Shown here: positions 19,864 through 27,365 of the stretch, piece after piece
How positions within the stretch are numbered: position 1 is the first letter of the stretch
Layout: every line of letters starts with the position of its first letter
From: CADEED01 sp963839685
Lineage (GTDB): Bacteria > Pseudomonadota > Gammaproteobacteria > Steroidobacterales > Steroidobacteraceae
Assembly: GCA_963839685.1 (NCBI GenBank)
Contig: CAWIVS010000017.1
Span: 1 to 64,000 of the forward strand
Direction: 5' to 3'
Length of the DNA stretch: 64,000 nt
Translations under genes and position numbers: made by a program
Notes under the pieces: model-generated
The model's database searches: none
The model's input: the letters and a program-made list of their open reading frames with translations, nothing else
Told to the model about the DNA's origin: nothing

Positions 19864-21068
19864 GTGCCCCTCCAGACGCGTGCGTGCAGCGGATTGAAGC
19901 CCATGCGGTAGACGAGTTCGGCCGGCCGTTCGATATTCCAGATGGCGAGGTCGCAGGACTTGCCGGCTTCGAGACTGCCGGCCCGATCCTGGATGCCGAG
20001 GGCCTGCGCGCCCGCGCGGGTCACGCCGATTAGACATTCCTCGACCGTCATCCGAAACAGCGTGGCCGCCAGGTTCATCGCCAGGAGCAGCGAGGTCAGC
20101 GGCGAGGTTCCCGGGTTGCAGTCGGTCGCCAGGGCGATCGGGATGTGTGCGGCGCGTAACGCGGCGAGTGGCGGCAGCTGCGTGTCGCGCAGGAAATAGA
20201 AAGCACCCGGCAACATGACCGCGACCGTTGCCGCCCGGGCCATGGCTTCGATGCCCTGCTCATCGACGTACTCCAGGTGATCGGCCGACAACGCGTGAAA
20301 TTCGGCAGCGAGCGCCGCGCCGTGCATGTTGGAGAGCTGTTCGGCATGCAATTTGACTCGCAGCCCCGACCGGGTGGCGGCGGTGAACAGGCGCCGGGTC
20401 TGCTCGAGCGTGAATCCGATCTTCTCGCAGAAGGCGTCGACGGCATCGATCAGGCCTTCGTCCTTCAACGCTGGCAGCATGCGCTCGGCGACTTCGTCGA
20501 TGTAGTCATCCGCGCGCCCGGCGAATTCCGGCGGCAGCGCATGCGCGCCCAGGAAGGTGGTGCGCACGCTGACCGCGCGTTCCCATGCGAGCGCGTGCGC
20601 GGCGCGCAGCTGCTTGCGTTCGTGCTCGAGTGCGAGTCCATAACCGGACTTGACCTCCACGGTGGTGACGCCTTCGGCCAGCAACGCGTCGAGTCGGGGC
20701 AGAGTCTCAGCGACGAGCTGTGCTTCGCTCGCGGCGCGCGTTGCATTGACCGTCGAGATGATGCCGCCGCCATTGCGCGCGATGCTTTGGTAGGTGGCGC
20801 CATTGAGGCGCTGCTCGAACTCGTTGGCGCGGTCGCCGGCGTAGACCAGGTGGGTGTGGCAATCGATGAGGCCGGGCGTGACCCAGCGTCCCTCGCAGTC
20901 GATGACTTCCAGCGCGTCGAGTGCGGCCGGGGCGGCAGCGCGTGGACCGGCGTATTCAATGAGTCCATCGCGGCAGGCAACGAGCCCGTCCTCGACGATC
21001 CCCAGCCCCTCGCGACTCGATGCCAGGGTGGCGAGCCGGGCATTCCGCCAGATACGGTCAAAGCGCAT
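19860..21068 (-). CDS. hutI: Imidazolonepropionase
   Basis: A 402-residue metal-dependent amidohydrolase. The TIM-barrel metal motif TPGLIDCHTHLVYAGDRANEF is at about residues 70-90 and KSGYGLALEHE, KLHAEQLSN, DHLEYVDEQG and ATDCNPGTSP follow in the order seen in HutI. It opens the imidazolone ring to give N-formimino-L-glutamate. It starts at ATG 21068, 73 bases from the divergent hutF start, so a shared control region is likely. It is first in the hutI-hutG-hutU operon. Confidence 0.95.
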   Translation of the reverse strand: MRFDRIWRNARLATLASSREGLGIVEDGLVACRDGLIEYAGPRAAAPAALDALEVIDCEGRWVTPGLIDCHTHLVYAGDRANEFEQRLNGATYQSIARNGGGIISTVNATRAASEAQLVAETLPRLDALLAEGVTTVEVKSGYGLALEHERKQLRAAHALAWERAVSVRTTFLGAHALPPEFAGRADDYIDEVAERMLPALKDEGLIDAVDAFCEKIGFTLEQTRRLFTAATRSGLRVKLHAEQLSNMHGAALAAEFHALSADHLEYVDEQGIEAMARAATVAVMLPGAFYFLRDTQLPPLAALRAAHIPIALATDCNPGTSPLTSLLLAMNLAATLFRMTVEECLIGVTRAGAQALGIQDRAGSLEAGKSCDLAIWNIERPAELVYRMGFNPLHARVWRGT

Positions 21069-21120
21069 GACGGAAACATATAGATGAGCCCCGCGCGCCG
21101 CCAGAGGTGTCGCCCTTATC

Positions 21121-21141
21121 CCAGCGCATATACTGCGCTGG
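21121..21141. promoter_or_regulatory. 8-base palindrome abutting the hutF start
   Basis: Perfect inverted repeat CCAGCGCA-TATAC-TGCGCTGG located directly before the hutF ATG at 21142, in the 73-base gap shared with hutI. Its place and symmetry suit an operator for a histidine-utilisation regulator. It does not match the HutC operator that I know (CTTGTATATACAAG type), so the regulator is unknown. Confidence 0.4.
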
Positions 21142-22527
21142 ATGTCCTTGCCGCCGCTGTCGATGCCATTGTTCTGTTCCCGCGCGCTGCTGGCCGACGG
21201 CTGGGCACAGGAGGTGCGTGTCGAGTTCGCGCACGGAAAGTTCGCGAAGGTGGAACGCGGCGCGATCGCGCAACCGGGCGACGAGGCGGTGGATGTGCTG
21301 CTGCCCGGGATGGCGAACGTGCACAGCCACGGATTTCAGCGCGGCATGGCGGGGCTCACCGAATATCGCGGGCCCGAGGCCGACAACTTCTGGAGCTGGC
21401 GCGAGCTCATGTACCGGTTCGTCGGGCGCATGTCGCCGGATGACCTCGAGGCCATCACCGCGCAGGCCTATGTCGAGATGCTCGAGGCCGGCTTCACGCG
21501 GGTCGGCGAATTTCACTACGTACACCACGACGTGAGTGGCCGGCCGTATGCGAATCCGGCCGAAATGGCGGGCCGCGTGGCCGCCGCCGCCGCAACCACC
21601 GGCATGGGACTCACGCTGCTGCCGGTGTTCTACGCGCACGGCAATTTTGGCGGCGTGCCGCCGACCGAGGGCCAGAGGCGATTCATCAGCGACGTCGAGG
21701 GCTATGCGCGGTTGTTAGAGGCCAGCCGCGGCGCCGTGGCCTCGTTGCCAGACGCCATCGTGGGCGTCGCGCCGCACAGTCTGCGGGCGGTCACGCCGGA
21801 GGAATTGGAGCGGGTGACGGCGCTCGGCGCCGGCGGTCCGATTCACATTCACGCCGCCGAGCAAACCAAGGAAGTCGAAGACTGCCTCGCCTGGTCGCGC
21901 GCGCGTCCGGTGCAATGGCTGCTCGACAATGCCGACGTCGATGCCCGCTGGTGCCTGGTGCATGCCACGCACATGAATTCCGACGAAGTGACGCGGCTGG
22001 GACGGAGCGGGGCGGTAGCCGGATTCTGTCCAATCACCGAGGCGAATCTGGGCGACGGGATTGCACCGGCGGCGCCCTGGCTGGCGGCCGGCGGCACGTT
22101 CGGGATCGGCACGGATTCGAACGTGAGCATCAGCGTGAACGAAGAACTGCGCCAGCTCGAATACAGCCAGCGCCTGCGCGATCGGGCCCGCAATGTGCTG
22201 GCCGCGCAAAGCGCGCATTCCACCGGACGGACGTTGTTTGCGCACGCCCAGCGCGGCGGCGCGCGCGCCGCGGGCCTGGCGGCCACGCAGGCCGGCAGCG
22301 GTATCGCCGAGGGAGCGCCGGCCGACTGTTTCTCGTTGAATTCCGCTGCGCCGGCTCCCGGACGCAATGATGACGTGAGGCTCGACGCCTTCATCTTTGC
22401 GGGCGGCGCCGGACACATTGGAGATGTGTGGCGCGCCGGTCGCGGGGTGGTATCGCGGGGCGTGCACCACGCGCGGGAATCGGTGAGCGCGCGTTACCGT
22501 ACCGTCGTGGAGCGCCTGGTCGGCTGA
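21142..22527 (+). CDS. hutF: N-formimino-L-glutamate deiminase
   Basis: A 461-residue amidohydrolase of the HutF type. Metal ligands are visible in LLPGMANVHSHGFQRGMAG, HIHAAEQTKEVEDC, LVHATHMNSDE and GIGTDSNVSIS. FWSWRELMYRF is typical of HutF. It removes ammonia from formiminoglutamate to give formylglutamate, which the neighbouring HutG then cleaves, so together the genes encode the five-step branch known in Pseudomonas rather than direct HutG formiminoglutamase. The start overlaps no gene and lies against a palindrome. No histidine ammonia-lyase (hutH) is encoded in the window. Confidence 0.93.
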   Translation: MSLPPLSMPLFCSRALLADGWAQEVRVEFAHGKFAKVERGAIAQPGDEAVDVLLPGMANVHSHGFQRGMAGLTEYRGPEADNFWSWRELMYRFVGRMSPDDLEAITAQAYVEMLEAGFTRVGEFHYVHHDVSGRPYANPAEMAGRVAAAAATTGMGLTLLPVFYAHGNFGGVPPTEGQRRFISDVEGYARLLEASRGAVASLPDAIVGVAPHSLRAVTPEELERVTALGAGGPIHIHAAEQTKEVEDCLAWSRARPVQWLLDNADVDARWCLVHATHMNSDEVTRLGRSGAVAGFCPITEANLGDGIAPAAPWLAAGGTFGIGTDSNVSISVNEELRQLEYSQRLRDRARNVLAAQSAHSTGRTLFAHAQRGGARAAGLAATQAGSGIAEGAPADCFSLNSAAPAPGRNDDVRLDAFIFAGGAGHIGDVWRAGRGVVSRGVHHARESVSARYRTVVERLVG

Positions 22528-22571
22528 GCTCCGCGTCGATTACCTGGGCAAGGAAAGTCCCCGGTTACCAT

Positions 22572-24062
22572 TTAATTGCCGGTGCGGACGCCCCAGAGCG
22601 AGTTCCCGGCGGTGTTCTGCACGCTGAGCGTCACCACGAAGTTGTTGGCGTTGGTATTCCACTGGCGCGACAAGACGCCGTAGTAGACGGTCCCGGAGAG
22701 CACGAGTTCGACCAGGTTGTTGCTGCGATCGATCCAGATTCCGGTCATCGCTCCGGAAACCGTACCGTCTGAATTCAGCCGCATGGATTCGGACATCTTG
22801 ATGCTCGAGCTGATGTCCTTGCCGTGATTGACGATCTTGTACTCCCCCGCAGCCTGCGCGCTCGTAATCTCTGCGACCTGGGCCGGATTGGCGAGACTCA
22901 GCGGCGCGTAGCGGAAGGGCGCAACCACCGCCCAGCCCTCCGAGTTGAAGAACATCTCGTGCACGCGGATCTCGTGCTCCTCGCCCCGCAAGGGAAAGCG
23001 CGTATGAAAAATCAGGAAGTACTTGCCGAGCCCGGCATCGAAATAGGCCGAGTTGTGTCCCGGTGACACATATCCCGTGAACGCGCCGGTTTCTCCCGTG
23101 GCATTGGCAAACTGGAAGTTGCCCATGAGCTTCATGCCGTGCGGCGCGATGGACTCATCGTCGAACAGCACGTCTGGATTGCCGATGACGGTCGCCATAT
23201 CGGTGCCGATACCATCGAAGTAAGGACCATCGGGCGCCTGCGAGCGCGCCACGCGGATGTTGTAGCCGCCATTCGCCGCCAGTCCGCCGAAGGACACGAA
23301 CATGTAATAGAAGCCGGTCTGCGCGTTGTAGAGCACGTACGCGCCTTCGATGCGGGCGTGATTTCCCCCCATCAGGTGCTTGCCGTAACCCTGGCCTGGC
23401 TCCGGCAATCCCGTGGTCTCATCCATCGCCAGGATGAAGATGCCGCCAGAATACGAGCCGTAGATCATCCACAGGTTGCCGTCGTTGTCGAAGAAGGTGT
23501 GCGGATCGATCACGTTCGGGTGGAGGCGCGCATCGTAGTTGGTCACGCCGTCTTCCGAGAGGCCCGCCATGCCGGATCTGAGGATGATCTGCTTGTTGGT
23601 GTACGGTCCAATGATCGAATCCGCGACTGCCACACCCAGCGCCGACAGGGGTGCGTCGCCGCGGCACGAGTCGTAATAGAAGTAGAACTTGCCATCGCCC
23701 AACCGCACCACGTCCGGCGCCCACAGGTCATTGTTCTGCGACCAGGCAAAGGTGTCCTGCAGCGCGGTCAGCACGTTCGGGAACAGCGGATTCGCGTTGT
23801 TGACGCCGTCGGCCACCAGCGTCCAGTTCATCAGGTCGGACGACTTCGCCGCGCCGAGATGTGAACCGAACACGTAGTACTCGGCCCCGACCTTGATGAT
23901 GGAAGGGTCGTGCACCGACACATTGGCAAAGGTGATCGCCGGGGGAGGTGGGGGCGGTGGAGGGGGGCCAGGGGCCGGGCCACTGTCGCCGCCGCCGCCG
24001 CAGGCCGCCACCAGCGCAGTGCCGGTCAGACAAAGGGCACGGAACGCATTGTGGGCTGGCAT
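22572..24062 (-). CDS. Exported GH43 arabinan endo-1,5-alpha-arabinosidase-like lipoprotein
   Basis: A 496-residue secreted hydrolase. The leader ends in lipobox VAAC, then GGGGDSGPAP and nine prolines form a flexible linker. The five-bladed GH43 propeller follows, with catalytic-site motifs VHDPSIIKVG (general base D), NDLWAPDVV, PNVIDPHTFFD and NHARIEGAYVLY (acid E). The last ~90 residues (AGEYKIVNHGKD to WGVRTGN) match the beta-barrel domain often found after GH43 arabinanases. It should cut arabinan side chains of pectin at the cell surface. The start at 24062 was chosen because the lipoprotein leader begins there; the frame is open 36 codons further up through a palindrome. Confidence 0.88.
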   Translation of the reverse strand: MPAHNAFRALCLTGTALVAACGGGGDSGPAPGPPPPPPPPPAITFANVSVHDPSIIKVGAEYYVFGSHLGAAKSSDLMNWTLVADGVNNANPLFPNVLTALQDTFAWSQNNDLWAPDVVRLGDGKFYFYYDSCRGDAPLSALGVAVADSIIGPYTNKQIILRSGMAGLSEDGVTNYDARLHPNVIDPHTFFDNDGNLWMIYGSYSGGIFILAMDETTGLPEPGQGYGKHLMGGNHARIEGAYVLYNAQTGFYYMFVSFGGLAANGGYNIRVARSQAPDGPYFDGIGTDMATVIGNPDVLFDDESIAPHGMKLMGNFQFANATGETGAFTGYVSPGHNSAYFDAGLGKYFLIFHTRFPLRGEEHEIRVHEMFFNSEGWAVVAPFRYAPLSLANPAQVAEITSAQAAGEYKIVNHGKDISSSIKMSESMRLNSDGTVSGAMTGIWIDRSNNLVELVLSGTVYYGVLSRQWNTNANNFVVTLSVQNTAGNSLWGVRTGN

Positions 24063-24144
24063 GTCGGTAGCCTGCCTCAGGCATGGCGGGCGACCAATAC
24101 CTAAACCAAATATTTGCGATACCAAGCGAGCGGCGCGGATATGT

Positions 24145-24168
24145 GGGGACAGACTTACGTCTGTCCCC
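24145..24168. repeat. GGGGACAGAC palindrome
   Basis: 10-base perfect arms (24145-24154 and 24159-24168) with a four-base spacer TTAC, between the arabinanase gene and the TPR gene. Shares GGGGAC/GTCCCC ends with the other palindromes in the window. Confidence 0.8.
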
Positions 24169-24174
24169 ATCCGT

Positions 24175-24525
24175 TCAGCTCAGCAGACGCTGCAGCGCCG
24201 CCCGGGCATCCGCGTGTTTCGGATCGAGTGTGATCGCCACACGAAAGGCGTCGAGTGCCGCCTCGCGCCGCTCGAGCCCGTCGAACGAGGTACCCATCAG
24301 ATAGGCCACTTCGGCGGGGTTCGACACGCAGGGGAACGCAAGGTCCAGCAGTACCATCGCGTTTTCGAAGCGGCGGTGGCGGATTTCGAGCAACGCGAGG
24401 CCGAGGAACCCCTGTCCCTTGTAGTACGGATCATCGATCAGCGACTCGAACAGCGCGCGTGCCTCGGCGAGGCAATTTTCCGCCATGGCCAGATGCGCCT
24501 GATTGATCACGTCCCGGGGTGTCAT
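24175..24525 (-). CDS. Small TPR-repeat protein
   Basis: A 116-residue helical protein of about three tetratricopeptide-like repeats (ENCLAEARALFESLIDD, FENAMVLLDLAFP, REAALDAFRVAITLDPKHAD). The last one ends in LDPKHADARAALQRLL, a classic TPR. No signal peptide or other domain is present, so it is probably a cytosolic adaptor. The middle unit FPCVSNPAEVAYLMGTSFDG resembles chaperone-like SycD units of type III secretion, but no such system is near. Its stop is seven bases from a palindrome. Confidence 0.75.
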   Translation of the reverse strand: MTPRDVINQAHLAMAENCLAEARALFESLIDDPYYKGQGFLGLALLEIRHRRFENAMVLLDLAFPCVSNPAEVAYLMGTSFDGLERREAALDAFRVAITLDPKHADARAALQRLLS

Positions 24526-24669
24526 GTGCCTGCTCCTCGATGCAACGCCGCTTTTCGGCGCCTCGGAAACAGGCTAAATCGAGGGCACTGAACTCCACGT
24601 GAATGCCGGGTGCAGTTGCTGAACGCGACATGAACAGGTGGAGATCCGTGTATTGATCAGGCGTCAGCC

Positions 24670-25383
24670 TCACGCGTCTAGAATGGGCCGGAAGCCGCCG
24701 TAGATGAGCCGCTTGCCGTCGAAGGGCATCTTTCGATCCTTGATGCGCGAATCGGCCATGACCTTCGGCCAGCCAGCGTCGCGCACGTCTTTCGTGGGCC
24801 ACTCGATCCATGAGTACACCACGCGTTCGTCGTCGTGTTTGTCGACCGCGCCCTTGAAGTCGGTGACCTTGCCGTCCGGCACGTCGTCGGCCCACGCATC
24901 AACCACGCGCGTCGCGCCGTATTCCAGGAACACGGCCGCGCTACGCGACGCCATCTCGCGATACTCCGCCTCGTTACCTGCGGGGACGGGAATCACGCAG
25001 CCGTCGACATAGCCGGGCTTGCCGGCCGCGCCAACTTCGCTGATGGGCTTGAATCCGCCGAAGACCATGCGCTGGCCGTCGAAGGGCATGCTGGCGCCCA
25101 TCTCCTTCATCTTCGGATCGCTCATGTATTTCTTCACCGCGGCATCGCGCACTTCGCGGTTGGGATATTCCATCCATGAGAACAGGACGGCTTCATCGGC
25201 CTGGGCTTTCACGGCGCGGCGAAAGTCCGTCACCTTGCCAGCCGGCAGCTCATCGCCCCAGTTCTCGACCATGCGTGTCACGCCGCATTCCTTGAAATAC
25301 GGGGCCATGGTGGTGGCGAGCTGGCGGTACGCCTCCTTGTTCTTTTCGGGGACGGCGAGGATGAATCCTTCGATGTAGGCCAT
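24670..25383 (-). CDS. Tandem double-DUF1428 protein (second copy)
   Basis: A 237-residue protein with the same two-half build as the one at 15100-15813: MAYIEGFILAVPEKNKEAYR, KVTDFRRAVKA, FSWMEYPNREV, MPFDGQRMVFGGFKPIS, then YVDGCVIPVP, KVTDFKGAVDKHDD, YSWIEWPTKDV, MPFDGKRLIYGGFRPI. Identity to the other copy is high in the conserved blocks and lower between, so the pair looks like an old duplication rather than a recent copy. Function of the family is unknown to me. The gap downstream (24526-24669) is gene-free. Confidence 0.88.
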   Translation of the reverse strand: MAYIEGFILAVPEKNKEAYRQLATTMAPYFKECGVTRMVENWGDELPAGKVTDFRRAVKAQADEAVLFSWMEYPNREVRDAAVKKYMSDPKMKEMGASMPFDGQRMVFGGFKPISEVGAAGKPGYVDGCVIPVPAGNEAEYREMASRSAAVFLEYGATRVVDAWADDVPDGKVTDFKGAVDKHDDERVVYSWIEWPTKDVRDAGWPKVMADSRIKDRKMPFDGKRLIYGGFRPILDA

Positions 25384-25455
25384 GTTCCGACTCCTGGTGT
25401 TGGGGTACGGAAATTGGTCGAATGGCGCCCGCGGAATTCGACCGTCCCTGGATTC

Positions 25456-25496
25456 ACCGGTCGCGACTGGAAACGGCCCTTCCAGTCGCGACCGGT
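25456..25496. repeat. 17-base palindrome between DUF1428 and YciI-like genes
   Basis: Perfect 17-base arms (25456-25472 ACCGGTCGCGACTGGAA and 25480-25496) around a seven-base spacer. It lies seven bases beyond the stop of the YciI-like gene at 25504 and can form a very stable RNA hairpin. It has no U run, and does not share the GGGGAC ends of the other palindromes. Confidence 0.75.
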
Positions 25497-25503
25497 CAAT
25501 ACG

Positions 25504-25944
25504 TCAGTGCCTCTGCTGACGCTCGATTTCGGCGCGCATCTGGTCTTCCTTGGCGCGCAGCTCGGGCGTGTATTCAGCGCCGAAATCCTCGGCTTCGAAG
25601 AAGGGGCGGATTTCGATCTCGGATTCTTCGCCGGGCATCGGGTCGGGACAGCGGCGCACCCAATCGACCGCTTCCTGAATGTTGGCTACTTTCCAGACCC
25701 AGAAGCCCGCGATGAGCTCCTTGGTTTCCGCGAACGGGCCGTCGACGATTGTCTTCGGGCCGCCGCTACCGGTGAAACGCACTCGCTTGCCGGCGCTGCT
25801 GGGCTTGAGACCGTCGCCCGACTGCATGATGCCGGCCTTCACCAATTCCTCGTTGAACTTCGTCATGTCGGCCAGCAGCTTCTCGCTGGGCATGACACCG
25901 GCTTCGGAGGTCTTCGTCGCTTTGACAATTACCATGACTCGCAT
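25504..25944 (-). CDS. YciI-like/DGPF-domain protein
   Basis: A 146-residue protein starting MRVMVIVKATKTSEAG. It carries KTIVDGPFAETKELIAGFWVW, the DGPF signature of the YCII-related family (dimeric ferredoxin-like fold), then EAVDWVRRCPDPM. Members are often encoded next to ECF41-type sigma factors, which is not so here. The role is unknown, a small-molecule binding or isomerase-like one is thought likely in the family. It is probably independent of the DUF1428 gene on the same strand, since a strong palindrome separates them. Confidence 0.85.
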   Translation of the reverse strand: MRVMVIVKATKTSEAGVMPSEKLLADMTKFNEELVKAGIMQSGDGLKPSSAGKRVRFTGSGGPKTIVDGPFAETKELIAGFWVWKVANIQEAVDWVRRCPDPMPGEESEIEIRPFFEAEDFGAEYTPELRAKEDQMRAEIERQQRH

Positions 25945-26007
25945 CGTCGTTCTCCTGTTGAGGTTGGATGCCGAGTTGACGATTGGGAATGCTCGAAATC
26001 GACACTC

Positions 26008-27363
26008 CTACGCGGAGAAGCGGCCGGTGGAGTCGCCGTGTCGCTCGATGCCCTCGGCCCCCATGGCATCCGCCATGTTCAGGAACAGGTTCGGGATGGG
26101 CTGAGGCTTTGCCTTGATGTACCGCCCCGGCTTGAATGCGCCACCGCCCGCGCCAGCCATTACCAGCGGCAGGTTGACGTGGGTGTGACGATTGCCGTCA
26201 GCATTGCCCGAGCCGTACAGGATCATCGAGTGATGCAGCAGTGACTGCCCGTCGACGTCTTCGGTCTTGTTCATCTTTTCGAGGAACGCGGCGAAGTGCT
26301 GTACGTACCAGCGATCGATGAGCTTCACCTTCTCGATGATCTCGGCGTTGTTCTTGTGGTGCGTGAGATCGTGGTGACCGGACGAAATGCCGATGTCGTT
26401 GAAGGGGCGGTTGCTGCCTTCGCGCGCCAGCAGCAGCGTAGCGATGCGCGTGGAATCGGTCTGGAAGGCGAGGTGCAACATGTCGAACATCAGTGCGACA
26501 TGGTCCGAGTAGTTGGCGGGCACGCCGGCCGGCGCATCCACGTCCGGATTCGGCACCGGCATGCTCTTGGAAATCGCGATGCGTTGCTCGATCTCGCGCA
26601 CGCTGGTGAGGTACTGGTCGAGCTTTTGCCGATCGCGTCCGTCGAGCTTGGTGTTCAGCGTCTTTGTATCATCGAGTACGTAATCGAGGATGGAGTGTTG
26701 CTCGTACTCGCGGCGCTTGAGGTTGGCGACGCGCTCGTTGCGGGCGCCGTCGCCATACAACCGTTCGAAGGCGAACTGCGGGTTGTGTTCGGGCGCCAGC
26801 GGCTGGTTCGACGACTGCCAGGCGAGGTTGTATTCATAGGCGCAGGCGTAACCGGAGTCGCATTCGCCCGACTTGCGCACCACGTCGCAGGTGAGCTCGA
26901 GCGATGCGAAGCGTGTCAGGTGGCCGATCTTGTTAGCCACTACCTGGTCGATCGAGATGCCGGCCTTGATGTCCGAGCCGGCGGTCTTCTTGATACGCAC
27001 GCCGGTGAGGAAGGTACCGCCCGCGCGCGCGTGATCACCCGCGCCATCGGGCCCCGGATCCGCGCTCACGCAGTCGAGCCCGGAGATCACCTGCAAATGG
27101 TTGCGAACATTCACCAGCGGCGCCAGCGTCGGCGAGAGTGCGAAGTCCGCGCCACCGTCGCCGGCCGGCCACCAGGCGGCGGGGATCGCGCCATTCGGCA
27201 CGTACACATAGGCCATGCGCGTCGGCGCCAGCCGTTGTTTGGCAAATGCGGAGCCCGCGGACATGAACGTCGGCAATGCGATGCAGGCTCCCAGGCCGCG
27301 CAGCACCTGGCGGCGGGAGAGAGCGTCGTGCCGCCGCGCGGCTTTGGACAGAACCTTGCTCAT
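26008..27363 (-). CDS. DUF1552 protein with Tat-type leader
   Basis: A 451-residue exported protein. The leader holds SRRQVLRGLGACIALPTFMS, the twin-arginine pattern, so it is probably exported folded with a cofactor or metal. The rest follows DUF1552: RMAYVYVPNGAIP, WWPAGDGG, HLQVISGLDC, GDHARAGGTFLTGV, SGHHDLTHHKNN and YGSGNADGNRHTHVNLP, rich in histidines and aspartates that could bind metal. The fold is probably related to the alkaline-phosphatase/sulfatase type, as is DUF1501, but the activity is unknown. The start is ATG 27363, two bases after the stop of the DUF1592 gene, so the two are co-translated. Confidence 0.9.
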   Translation of the reverse strand: MSKVLSKAARRHDALSRRQVLRGLGACIALPTFMSAGSAFAKQRLAPTRMAYVYVPNGAIPAAWWPAGDGGADFALSPTLAPLVNVRNHLQVISGLDCVSADPGPDGAGDHARAGGTFLTGVRIKKTAGSDIKAGISIDQVVANKIGHLTRFASLELTCDVVRKSGECDSGYACAYEYNLAWQSSNQPLAPEHNPQFAFERLYGDGARNERVANLKRREYEQHSILDYVLDDTKTLNTKLDGRDRQKLDQYLTSVREIEQRIAISKSMPVPNPDVDAPAGVPANYSDHVALMFDMLHLAFQTDSTRIATLLLAREGSNRPFNDIGISSGHHDLTHHKNNAEIIEKVKLIDRWYVQHFAAFLEKMNKTEDVDGQSLLHHSMILYGSGNADGNRHTHVNLPLVMAGAGGGAFKPGRYIKAKPQPIPNLFLNMADAMGAEGIERHGDSTGRFSA

Positions 27364-27365
27364 GA

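Noticed and set aside
24062..24170. Start of the GH43 gene 36 codons further upstream
   Set aside because: That extension would run through a palindrome and lacks a leader; the lipoprotein leader begins at 24062.
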